Source: Acidimicrobiales bacterium
GTDB lineage: Bacteria > Actinomycetota > Acidimicrobiia > Acidimicrobiales > CADCSY01
Assembly: GCA_030446545.1 (NCBI GenBank)
Contig: JAUJNB010000013.1
Location: forward strand, 23,272-87,271
Reading direction: 5' to 3'
DNA: 64,000 bases
Under the pieces are notes generated by a model. The model was given only the letters and a program-made list of their open reading frames with translations. It was not told the origin of the DNA and searched no databases. Below are positions 22,921 through 32,038 of this stretch, one piece after another. Within the stretch, counting starts at the first letter, position 1; every line of letters starts with the position of its first letter. Made by a program: the position numbers and the translations under genes.

Positions 22921-23070
22921 AGTCAGAACGTGCTGCGGGCACCGGCAGAGCCGGCACCCTCCGCCCTGACCACTTCCCAGCGCTGACAGCAGTTGAGGGC
23001 GCCTTTGGCGCCGAGTGCTGCCCCCAGCGCACTGGCCTCGACTTCGTCTCCACCAGCGCGTGCATGGCTT
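22921..23070 (-). other. Unusual 150-base gap between atpA and atpG
   Basis: Other atp genes here are spaced by a few bases to 68 bases, but atpA and atpG are 184 bases apart including the hairpin at 22894-22920. I see no gene in the gap. It holds two further small symmetries: GGCGCC-TTT-GGCGCC near 23000 and CCGGC-AGA-GCCGG near 22945. Several hairpins in a row suggest a structured intercistronic RNA. Confidence 0.4.
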
Positions 23071-24699
<1,629 letters not shown>

Positions 24700-24736
24700 G
24701 CGGGTGCCTCCCCTGGCGCCGCCGTTCGAACGGTCG

Positions 24737-25270
24737 TCACCGAATGGTCTCTCGGAGCTGGTCCAACTTGTTCCTGACGCTGCCGTCGATGACGGTATCG
24801 CCCACCTGGGCCACGAGGCCGCCCAGCACCGACGGGTCGATGATCACCTTGACCTCGACCTCCTTGCCGGTGGCCTGGCCCAGGGCGGTGGCCAGACGGG
24901 CCCGTTGGTCGTCGTCGAGGGGGACGGCCGATCGCACCTCGGCCACCTCACGGTCGTGGGCCGCCGCCGCCCGGCGCACCAGCCGGTCGATGATGGCAGG
25001 CAGATCCTTGGCCCGACCGGCTCCGACCACCAGCGCCACCAGGTTGGTGGTCACGGGCGAGGCCCGGTTCCCCAGCAACTCGTCGACCACTCCCCGCCGA
25101 CGCTCGGCCGGCACCGCGTCGTCGGTGAGGACGGTGCGCAGCTCGTCGTTGCCCTCGAGGGTGCGGGCGAAGCGGAACAGCTCGTCCTCGACCTCGTCGA
25201 GCGACCCTTCCACCCGGGCCACCTCGAACAGAGCGGTGGCGTAGCCGTCGATGCGGTCGGCGTCGATCAC
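24737..25270 (-). CDS. atpH: ATP synthase delta subunit
   Basis: The 177-residue delta subunit, which ties the peripheral stalk to the top of F1. The N-terminal helical domain starts [20 protein letters not shown] and the C-terminal part has the family pattern [26 protein letters not shown], then [11 protein letters not shown]. The GTG at 25270 overlaps the atpF stop in a GTGA. It is a separate gene here, not the b-delta fusion found in mycobacteria. Confidence 0.95.
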   Translation of the reverse strand: MIDADRIDGYATALFEVARVEGSLDEVEDELFRFARTLEGNDELRTVLTDDAVPAERRRGVVDELLGNRASPVTTNLVALVVGAGRAKDLPAIIDRLVRRAAAAHDREVAEVRSAVPLDDDQRARLATALGQATGKEVEVKVIIDPSVLGGLVAQVGDTVIDGSVRNKLDQLRETIR

Positions 25271-26070
25271 GCCGGGCTTCCCGCCCCGTCGCCGGGACGC
25301 CCGGCGCCGGCTCCCGCAGCGGCTCCCGCACCGGCTCCCGCGCCAGCTCCGGCTCCGGCTCCCGCGCCCGCGCCGTTGCCCACGGCGTTGATGTAGTTCT
25401 CGATGAGGCGCATGTTGGCGTCGCGGTCGAGGTTGGACTCGACCACCCGCTCGGCCATCTCGATGGCCAGCACCGCCACCTGGGACTGCAGCTCGGACAT
25501 GACCCGGTCCTTCTCGGCCGCGATCTGCTCGGCGTTGCGCCGGCGCTGCTCCTCGGCCTCGGACTCGGCCCGGGCCAGGAGGTCGGCCTTCACCGAATCG
25601 GCCGACTGGCGGGCCTCGTCCATGATGCGCCCGGACTCCTCCTTGGCCTCGGCCAATTGGCGCTGGTAGCCGGCCAGGACGCCCTCGGCCTCGGTACGGA
25701 CCCGCTCGGCCTCCTCGAGGCTGTCCCGGATCTTGTCACTGCGGGCGTCCATCGACTTCTTGAGGGAAGGAAAGGCCATCTTGGCCAACAGCGCGAACAG
25801 CACCAGGAAGGAGATGGTCCCCCAGATGAGCTCGTTCGTCTCGGGCAGGATGGGGTTGGGGGCCTCCTGGCAGTCGTCGATGGAGCCGCCCCCTTCGAGC
25901 AGGTGGATGCACTCCTCGGCCGCGTGGTCGATCTCCTCCGCAGGTGGGGCCGGGGCACCGCCCTCGGCCGGCGGGGCGGGGGCACCCTCCACCGCGGAGG
26001 CGACGCCCGTGGCGGCCGACAGGGTGACGAACACCAGGGCCGCAGCAGCACCGGCTCGGCGGATGCGCAT
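25267..26070 (-). CDS. atpF: ATP synthase b subunit with an exported N-terminal extension and a Gly-Ala tail
   Basis: A 267-residue b subunit of the peripheral stalk, about 90 residues longer than usual. Residues 1-26 look like a cleavable signal peptide (RAGAAAALVFVTLSAATGVASA). A Pro/Ala-rich and acidic segment with two cysteines follows (APPAEEIDHAAEECIHLLE, SIDDCQEAPNP). The membrane helix is LIWGTISFLVLFALLAKMAF (about residues 80-100), then the long coiled coil from KKSMDARSDKIRDSLEEAER to MAERVVESNLDRDANMRLI. After INAVGN the protein ends in about 35 residues that are mostly alternating Gly and Ala. ATG 26070 precedes the signal peptide. Confidence 0.92.
   Translation of the reverse strand: MRIRRAGAAAALVFVTLSAATGVASAVEGAPAPPAEGGAPAPPAEEIDHAAEECIHLLEGGGSIDDCQEAPNPILPETNELIWGTISFLVLFALLAKMAFPSLKKSMDARSDKIRDSLEEAERVRTEAEGVLAGYQRQLAEAKEESGRIMDEARQSADSVKADLLARAESEAEEQRRRNAEQIAAEKDRVMSELQSQVAVLAIEMAERVVESNLDRDANMRLIENYINAVGNGAGAGAGAGAGAGAGAGAAAGAGAGRPGDGAGSPA
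25300..25378 (-). repeat. Hexanucleotide-like repeat coding the Gly-Ala tail of AtpF
   Basis: On the plus strand this stretch is a run of GGCTCC/GCTCCC/GCGCCC units with a 6-base period. It codes the Gly-Ala tail of the b subunit. Such a tract can change length by slippage, and it is also the kind of sequence where assembly errors occur, so the exact copy number is uncertain. Confidence 0.6.
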
Positions 26071-26079
26071 GTCGATCTC

Positions 26080-26352
<273 letters not shown>

Positions 26353-27132
26353 CTAGTGCTCGGGGTGCATGGCACCCGCGATGTAGACAGCGGTCAGGAT
26401 GGTGAAGATGAAGGCCTGCAGCACGGCCACCAGCACTTCGAAGCCGGTGAGGCCGACCAACAGGGCGAACGAGAACGGCCAGATGACCAGTCCCGGGCCG
26501 GGGGTGAAAAGGGCGGCGGTGATGACGATGAAGCTCACCAACAACAGGTGACCAGCCAGCATGTTGGCGAAAAGTCGCACGGAGAGCGAGAGCGGCCGCA
26601 CGATGAAGGTGGAGACGAACTCGATGGGCGTCACCAGGATGTAGAGCGCCTTGGGCACGCCCGGGGGGAAGCAGACCGACTTGAGGTAGCCGAACAGCCC
26701 CTGCTTGGCCACCCCCATGATGTTGAAGATGACCCAGACCAACACGGCCATGAAGGCCGGAAGGGCGATGCGGGCGTTCACCGGCATCTGGGCTGCCGGG
26801 ATGATCTCCCAGATGTTGGTGACGAAGATGAAGCAGAACATCATCACCAGCAGCGGCATGAACTTGAGGCCCTCGGGCCCCATGGTCTGCATGACCACGC
26901 CGTCGCGCACGAAGTCCCAGATCGACTCGGCGAAGTTCTGGACGCCGGTCGGCACCAACTTCCGCCGACGGGAAGCCACGAAGAACAGCCCGAAGACCAG
27001 CGCGGCCGAGACCCACATCAGGATCACGACCTTGTTGACGGCGAGCGGGCCGTCGCCACCGAAGATCGACGGCCACTCGGTGACGTGGCTGACCGGAGGG
27101 AACTCGAGAGCGAGCGTGGGCATCGCCGGCAT
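26353..27132 (-). CDS. atpB: ATP synthase a subunit
   Basis: The 259-residue stator a subunit, which forms the two ion half-channels against the c-ring. Helices are clear, with the essential arginine in the conserved RPLSLSVRLFANMLAGHLLL and a late GLTGFEVLVAVLQAFIFTILTAVYI. The ATG at 27132 shares one base with the stop of the preceding gene (TGATG); a second ATG at 27123 is possible. A weak AAAGG ribosome site precedes it. Confidence 0.96.
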   Translation of the reverse strand: MPAMPTLALEFPPVSHVTEWPSIFGGDGPLAVNKVVILMWVSAALVFGLFFVASRRRKLVPTGVQNFAESIWDFVRDGVVMQTMGPEGLKFMPLLVMMFCFIFVTNIWEIIPAAQMPVNARIALPAFMAVLVWVIFNIMGVAKQGLFGYLKSVCFPPGVPKALYILVTPIEFVSTFIVRPLSLSVRLFANMLAGHLLLVSFIVITAALFTPGPGLVIWPFSFALLVGLTGFEVLVAVLQAFIFTILTAVYIAGAMHPEH

Positions 27133-27581
27133 CAACCTTTCTGGGCTCGGGGCTTGAGGCCGGGAAAGGCCAGGGAGAGCGAGACGTGTTGAGCTTCCCA
27201 CACGAGCAGGCCCAGGTGGGTAACCACCAGGGTCAGGCCGAGGGGCAGCAGCTCGACCCAGGCGGCGTGGCGCACGGCCACCACGGCCAGGGTGAGGGCG
27301 CCCAGGCGCAGCAGGTAGCCGGCCAGGACCGTGCCCATGAGCATGCCCACCGAGATCTTGGCGGCCCAGGCCATGAGGGCGGCGGCCACCAGGAAGTTCG
27401 CCACCACGAGGGCGACGGCGTAGGCCGACGACAGCGCGCCCTCGATCCCCCATCCCAGCCCGCAGGCGGCGATGAGCACGGGGGCGACGGGGACGGCCCG
27501 GCGGGCCAGGTCGCGGGCGATCTCGGTCTCGGGGGCGGGCCCGGCAGGAACCCCCGTGGCCGAGCTGGCCGGGGTGGTCAC
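27132..27581 (-). CDS. Small membrane protein of the ATP synthase operon (AtpI-like)
   Basis: A 149-residue protein with four hydrophobic segments (VPVAPVLIAACGLGWGI, AYAVALVVANFLVAAALMAWA, MGTVLAGYLLRLGALTLAVV and ELLPLGLTLVVTHLGLLVWE). Position and shape match the poorly conserved ATP synthase protein I, thought to help c-ring assembly. GTG 27581 overlaps the stop of the AtpZ-like gene in a GTGA, and its own stop overlaps the atpB start, so it is tightly bound to the operon. Confidence 0.72.
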   Translation of the reverse strand: MTTPASSATGVPAGPAPETEIARDLARRAVPVAPVLIAACGLGWGIEGALSSAYAVALVVANFLVAAALMAWAAKISVGMLMGTVLAGYLLRLGALTLAVVAVRHAAWVELLPLGLTLVVTHLGLLVWEAQHVSLSLAFPGLKPRAQKG

Positions 27582-27883
27582 CGGTCCACCAGTTCCTGGC
27601 TGGCCGGGCGGGCGGAGCGATCCCCCGACGGGCGACGGCGCCGGGCGAGGAGCTCGGCTTCGTGGACCTGCATGGCCGCTTCGTAGCCCGACCACATCTT
27701 CCACACCTCATAGCCCAGGCAGAAGGCCGAGAACACGATGGTGAACACCGGTTGGGTTCCGGCCCAGAGGTCGAGTCGGTAGCCGAGGAACCCGAAGATC
27801 AGGGGCGTGACCGTCAGCTCGACCGCTCGAGACCACGCGTCGCTCGCCCCGTTGTAGATCTTGCTCCGCTCCCGCGGGTCCAC
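27578..27883 (-). CDS. AtpZ/AtpI-family protein, first gene of the ATP synthase operon
   Basis: A 101-residue protein with two membrane helices: LTVTPLIFGFLGYRLDLWAGTQP and FTIVFSAFCLGYEVWKMW. The GYRLDLWxGTxPxFTI signature is typical of AtpZ/AtpI-type proteins encoded before atpB, which have been linked to Mg2+ or Ca2+ movement and to assembly. I chose GTG 27883 because AGGGG lies 10 bases before it; the longer reading from 27961 would start inside the likely promoter. Confidence 0.78.
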   Translation of the reverse strand: MDPRERSKIYNGASDAWSRAVELTVTPLIFGFLGYRLDLWAGTQPVFTIVFSAFCLGYEVWKMWSGYEAAMQVHEAELLARRRRPSGDRSARPASQELVDR

Positions 27884-27923
27884 GTTGGCTCGTCCCCTGA
27901 CTTGTCCCAGCCGGGCTTGTGAA

Positions 27924-27961
27924 AGTTTGTTCAAACTAAGCCGAGGTTGCGAGCCTCGCAA
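27924..27961 (-). promoter_or_regulatory. Likely promoter and operator of the ATP synthase operon
   Basis: On the minus strand TTGCGA (27956-27961) and TAGTTT (27933-27938) are separated by 17 bases, a good -35/-10 pair. The -35 element lies in a near-perfect palindrome (TTGCGAG-C-CTCGCAA, 27947-27961) and the -10 element overlaps a second one (AGTTTG-TT-CAAACT, 27924-27937). These could bind regulators. Transcription would begin near 27926, giving a leader of about 43 bases before the GTG at 27883. Confidence 0.5.
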
Positions 27962-27972
27962 ATCCCTGGCCT

Positions 27973-27994
27973 AGCGACTCGGACCCTAGTCGCT
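27973..27994 (-). terminator. Hairpin after wecA
   Basis: AGCGACT and AGTCGCT form a 7-base stem with an 8-base loop, 38 bases after the wecA stop and just upstream of the atp promoter. It lacks a U run. It may end the wecA transcript or insulate the atp operon. Confidence 0.4.
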
Positions 27995-28031
27995 CAGCCC
28001 CGTAAGCGAATCTACGAGGTCCGCCACGGGG

Positions 28032-29273
28032 TCATCGTGGAGCGGATCGAGCACCGCTCCCCGTCGTACCGGCGCCGGTAGCGGGCTGGTCGACCTCGCC
28101 GCTTGGCTCGCCGTTGCCGTCGCAACCGCCGTCGCCGTCACCGTCACCGTCGAGCTCGAGCGCCAGCTGCTCGATCCCAGAGGCCCGCACCCGGCGGGCC
28201 TCGGGGTGAAAGAGGGTGTAGAGGGCCACACCGAGGGCGGCCACCCCGAAGGGGACCACGGCGTTGCCCTGGTCGGTGTAGGTGGGGTAGAGCACGAAGC
28301 CCGACAGCAGCCCGGTCCACACCCAGAGGATGAGCACCGAGCGGCGCTGTCCGTGACCGAGGCGCATCAGGCGGTGGTGGAGGTGGTCCTTGTCGGCGGT
28401 GGCCACGCCGGTGCGCCGGCTGGCCCGACGCACGATGGCAAAGGCGGTGTCGACGATGGGCACGCCCAAGATGAAGAAGGGGATGAACAGCGGGGCGAAG
28501 AAGAAGAAGGTCTGGCCACTGAACCCCTCGTTGGTCTGGCCCCCCACCAGCAAGGTGGGGGTGGCCATGAGCAACCCGAGCAGCATCGAACCACCGTCGC
28601 CCATGAAGATGCGGGCCGGGTGGAAGTTGTGGGGCAGGAAGCCCAGGCACAGCCCGAGCACGATCATGGCGATCAGCGGGCTGACGCTGTTGTCGGGGAG
28701 GAACCCCTCGTCGAACAGGCGGCTGGAGTAGAGAAAAAAGGCGCCGGCGGCGATGGCCACGATGCCAGCGGCCAGCCCGTCGAGCCCGTCGATGAGGTTG
28801 ATGGCGTTGGCCATGCCCACCACCCACAACACCGTGACCAGCGGGGCCAGGTCGGGCGAGAGCAGCACGATGTCGCCGAAAGGGATGCGGAAGAACAACA
28901 TGGTGACCCCGAGCAGGGACAGCACGCCGCCGGCCAGGACCTGGCCGGCCACCTTGGCCGGGGCCGAGACCTCCCGGAGGTCGTCGACCAGTCCCACCAA
29001 GAAGATGATGGTGGCGCCCAGCACCACCCCGAGGGGTTCAGAGGTGGAGTCGAAGACGCCGTCGAACTGGGGTATGCGCGTGGCCGTGGCCATGGCGGCC
29101 AGGAACCCCAGGTACATGGCCACCCCACCCATGGTGGGGGTGGGACGCAGGTGGATGCGACGCTCGTCGGGGCGCACCACCGCCCCGATGCGCACCGCCA
29201 GGCGCCGCACCAGCGGGGTGAGCGCCAGCGTGGTGGCGAGGGCGACGGCCAGGACGATGAGGTAGCCGCGCAT
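28032..29273 (-). CDS. wecA: UDP-GlcNAc:undecaprenyl-phosphate GlcNAc-1-phosphate transferase (WecA/TagO family)
   Basis: A 413-residue polyprenyl-phosphate sugar-1-phosphate transferase in the membrane, which begins lipid-linked glycan synthesis. It has about ten helices and the family motifs LVGLVDDLREVSAPAKVAGQ (Asp pair), ANAINLIDGLDGLAAG and ARIFMGDGGSMLLGLL, plus KDHLHHRLMRLGHG, the cytosolic His motif of WecA/TagO. ATG 29273 is natural. After residue 370 comes a cytosolic tail with an Asp-Gly repeat (LELDGDGDGDGG). Upstream-of-atp placement of this gene is common in actinobacteria. It could initiate the arabinogalactan-like or surface polysaccharide made by the neighbouring region. Confidence 0.92.
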   Translation of the reverse strand: MRGYLIVLAVALATTLALTPLVRRLAVRIGAVVRPDERRIHLRPTPTMGGVAMYLGFLAAMATATRIPQFDGVFDSTSEPLGVVLGATIIFLVGLVDDLREVSAPAKVAGQVLAGGVLSLLGVTMLFFRIPFGDIVLLSPDLAPLVTVLWVVGMANAINLIDGLDGLAAGIVAIAAGAFFLYSSRLFDEGFLPDNSVSPLIAMIVLGLCLGFLPHNFHPARIFMGDGGSMLLGLLMATPTLLVGGQTNEGFSGQTFFFFAPLFIPFFILGVPIVDTAFAIVRRASRRTGVATADKDHLHHRLMRLGHGQRRSVLILWVWTGLLSGFVLYPTYTDQGNAVVPFGVAALGVALYTLFHPEARRVRASGIEQLALELDGDGDGDGGCDGNGEPSGEVDQPATGAGTTGSGARSAPR

Positions 29274-29386
29274 GGGAGTCCCAGGTTGTCACGGGGGGCG
29301 TGCTGCCCGCTCCTCGGGCTGCCGGCGACGGTGCCCGCTCGAGCCGGGGACGCGCCCCGGCCGGTGCGGTATGGCGCTCCGAACCC

Positions 29387-30142
29387 TCAGCTGGCGGCGG
29401 CGTCCTCGTCAGAGCTCTCGGAGGAGCCGGACATTCCTGTTTGCGGCTGTTCGAAGCCCCCGGCGACGTGGGCAACGATGTCGGCGAAAGACAGAGAGCC
29501 TTGTTCCAGTCGTTGCAGGCTTTCGCACCCGAGGAGCACCTGTCTCACCGCATCCTCGATCTGTTGCTTGGCCGAGACGACGAGCTGGGCCACCGTGCGC
29601 TCTGCTTCGGCTCGCAGTTCCTGCTCGTGGCGCCTCGCTGATTCCCTCAGCTCCGTTGCCTCGCGTTCGACGGTCGCCCGAGCCTCCATCGCCGCCTCCA
29701 ACTCGTGGCGAGCCTCGGTTCTGGTCTGGGCCACCTCCCTGCGGGCAACAGCCCGCACCTCCGCGGCCTCCTGCTCGGCCTCGGCCCGCAACTCGCTCGC
29801 CGCCTCCAGCTCCAGCCGGGCTTCGGCCGCGGCGTGCTCGGCCTCCTCGCGAGCTGCGGTGCGAATCGACGCCGCTTCCCGCTCGCTGTCGCTCTGCCGT
29901 TGCTTGGCGGCCTCAGTTGCGGCGCGCATCACCGACGCCACGTGGTCCCCGAGATCGGCGAAGGGATCGGACACCGACGGCGATGCCGACGTGCCCCCCT
30001 GGCGGGCCAGCGCCAACTCCGCCATGAGCTCGGCGTACTGGTCGGCGACGTCCTGCAGGAACGTCTCCACCTCGTGCTTGTCGTAACCGCGCAGGGCAAC
30101 CAGGAAGTCTTTGCTCTTGATCTCCTCAGGTGAGAGCGGCAT
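29387..30142 (-). CDS. DivIVA-domain coiled-coil protein
   Basis: A 251-residue cytosolic scaffold protein. The N-terminus is a DivIVA membrane-binding module: LSPEEIKSKDFLVALRGYDK followed by HEVETFLQDVADQYAEL. From about residue 75 to 200 it is a long coiled coil rich in Ala, Glu and Arg (EAASIRTAAREEAEHAAAEA). Proteins of this kind mark curved membrane at poles and septa and organise wall growth. ATG 30142 is preceded by GAGGAG, a strong ribosome site; the longer reading would lose it. It sits between wecA and a divergent flippase gene, consistent with an envelope role. Confidence 0.85.
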   Translation of the reverse strand: MPLSPEEIKSKDFLVALRGYDKHEVETFLQDVADQYAELMAELALARQGGTSASPSVSDPFADLGDHVASVMRAATEAAKQRQSDSEREAASIRTAAREEAEHAAAEARLELEAASELRAEAEQEAAEVRAVARREVAQTRTEARHELEAAMEARATVEREATELRESARRHEQELRAEAERTVAQLVVSAKQQIEDAVRQVLLGCESLQRLEQGSLSFADIVAHVAGGFEQPQTGMSGSSESSDEDAAAS

Positions 30143-30349
30143 GTCTGGGACTCCTCGTAGAGTGGCAGGTGCGGCAGGCAAGTTACCATCGCCATTGGCT
30201 CGACCAGGTGGCCGTCACCTCTCTGGAACCACACAGCGCCTGGCCGCTTACGGTCACGCGGTGACAGGCTCGAATTTCGTCGCCGCACGGGCATCTCACC
30301 CTTACCCGACTGCTGCTAGACCTACAACCATGGCCCATCGGTCCGACAG
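30143..30349. promoter_or_regulatory. Divergent intergenic region, DivIVA-like gene and flippase
   Basis: This 207-base gap must drive genes in both directions. On the minus strand TAACTT at 30180-30185 fits a -10 element about 40 bases before the DivIVA-like start. I found no clear promoter for the flippase. No gene, tRNA or repeat is seen. Confidence 0.35.
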
Positions 30350-32038
30350 GTGGGGCCCCTCCAGGATTGGTCGAGACCGACTGACGGTCTCCATGGCGCT
30401 CTCAAAACCCCCGCTCTGACGGTGGGCTCCACCTCGCGGCAGGTCACTGCAAACTCAATCTCCGGTGCCACGTGGACCACGCTGAGCCGGGTGACGGGTT
30501 TCGGCCGAGTTGTCACCATCGCTGCCGTCCTCGGGCCTACGTACTTCGGCAACATCTTTCAAGCCACCAACTTGCTCCCGAACCTGACCTATGAGTTTCT
30601 GACGGGAGCGCTGTTCTCTTCTCTGCTTGTGCCCAGCCTGGTGAAGCACATCGACGTCGAAGACCGTGAGGCCGGTGAGCGCGTCGCTGGCGGGTTCCTC
30701 GGCGTTACCTTGATCGTATTTTCGGTGGTCACCATCGTGGCAATCGCTGCAGGCCCGGCACTGCTCCAGCTCCTCTCACTGGGCGTGGAGGACCAAGGAG
30801 TCGCTCAGGCTCAACAGCGTGTGGGCTGGGTGCTCATCGCCATGCTCATGCCACAGGTGATCCTGTACGGGGTCGCGGCAACCGGAGCCGCGGTGATGAA
30901 CGCCCATGGTCGGTTCGCTCTTGCCGCCGCAGCTCCGGCACTCGAGAGCATCGGTGTCATCCTCACCATGGCCGCACTCGTGGTGCTGTTCGGCACCGCC
31001 CCATCGCTCGAAACGGTACGCACCCCCTACCTGCTGGTCCTGGGACTGGGCACCACGGGCTCGGTCGGGTTGCACGCGCTCGTCCAGTGGCTCGGCGCAC
31101 GACGCTGCGGTGTCCGGCTCGTGCCTCGATTCGGCTGGCGCAATCCCGAGGTCCTCGATGTGCTGCGTCGTGCCGTACCTTCTCTCGGCTTCGCTGGGCT
31201 CAACTCGATTCGGGTGTTCGCCGTCCTGGTCGTCGCCAACCGAGTGGCGGGGGGCATCGTGGCCTTCCAGTTGGCCCTGAACTTCTTCTATCTGCCGGTA
31301 GCGGTGTGGGCCCGACCAGTGTCGCTGGCCATGCTGTCGCAGCTCTCTCGACTTCGAGATACTCCGAAGATGTTCCACGACGAGCTGGTCAGGGGGGCCA
31401 CTCTGGCCTTCTTCCTCGTCGTACCGGCCGCGGTGGCATTTGCGGTCCTCGCCCTACCTCTGGCGAGGGCGGCCTCGTATGGTGAGATGTCGACGCCGGC
31501 CGGTATCGCCCTGGTGGCAGCCTCGCTGGCCGCGCTCGCCCCCGGGGTCCTCGGAGAGGCAGGATTTGTGATCGCCACCCATGCCTCCTACGCCCGGGGC
31601 GACGCTGGGACTCCTCTTCGCTCCATGGTGATACGGACAACCATCGCCCTGAGCGGTTCGATCGGAGCCTTCCTTCTCACTGACGGCGTGGTGCTGCTCG
31701 TCTTGCTTGGCTTGGCGATCTCGGCGAGCAACCTGACCAGCGCCGGGGTCCTCGGTCGAGGGTTTCTCCGTGGACAGGACCGAGGCACCGAGCGGTTGCT
31801 GGGACCATTCCTGCGCACCCTCGGCGCGTCGGCTCTCATGGTGGTTCCCGCCTACGCCATCACCACTCTGCTCCCGCCGTTCCTCGACATCCGATGGGGA
31901 GACCTCGTCGCCATGTTCGTGGCCGGGATCGTCGGGGCAGCCACGTTCATCGCCATCCAGCGAGCATGGCGTTCGCCGGAGCTGGATTCCCTGCTCCGCA
32001 GCCGGCCCTCACGCAAGCGCGCAGGCGAGCCCGCGTGA
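30350..32038 (+). CDS. MurJ/MviN-type lipid-linked sugar flippase
   Basis: A 562-residue membrane protein with about 14 helices of the MOP exporter superfamily. The N-terminal pattern ISGATWTTLSRVTGFGRVVT followed by YFGNIFQATNLLPNLTYEFLTGALFSSLLVPS is typical of MurJ (lipid II or O-unit flippase). Here, in a polysaccharide locus, it most likely turns the lipid-linked repeat unit to the outer face, a Wzx role; a second role in peptidoglycan cannot be excluded. The start is uncertain: GTG 30350 is the longest, GTG 30422 (VGSTSRQVTANSIS) would also fit. Its stop overlaps the next start in a GTGA. Confidence 0.82.
   Translation: MGPLQDWSRPTDGLHGALKTPALTVGSTSRQVTANSISGATWTTLSRVTGFGRVVTIAAVLGPTYFGNIFQATNLLPNLTYEFLTGALFSSLLVPSLVKHIDVEDREAGERVAGGFLGVTLIVFSVVTIVAIAAGPALLQLLSLGVEDQGVAQAQQRVGWVLIAMLMPQVILYGVAATGAAVMNAHGRFALAAAAPALESIGVILTMAALVVLFGTAPSLETVRTPYLLVLGLGTTGSVGLHALVQWLGARRCGVRLVPRFGWRNPEVLDVLRRAVPSLGFAGLNSIRVFAVLVVANRVAGGIVAFQLALNFFYLPVAVWARPVSLAMLSQLSRLRDTPKMFHDELVRGATLAFFLVVPAAVAFAVLALPLARAASYGEMSTPAGIALVAASLAALAPGVLGEAGFVIATHASYARGDAGTPLRSMVIRTTIALSGSIGAFLLTDGVVLLVLLGLAISASNLTSAGVLGRGFLRGQDRGTERLLGPFLRTLGASALMVVPAYAITTLLPPFLDIRWGDLVAMFVAGIVGAATFIAIQRAWRSPELDSLLRSRPSRKRAGEPA

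Noticed and set aside
25300..25378. Gly-Ala tract as a CRISPR or intergenic repeat
   Set aside because: The unit is only 6 bases, has no spacers and is in frame at the end of atpF.
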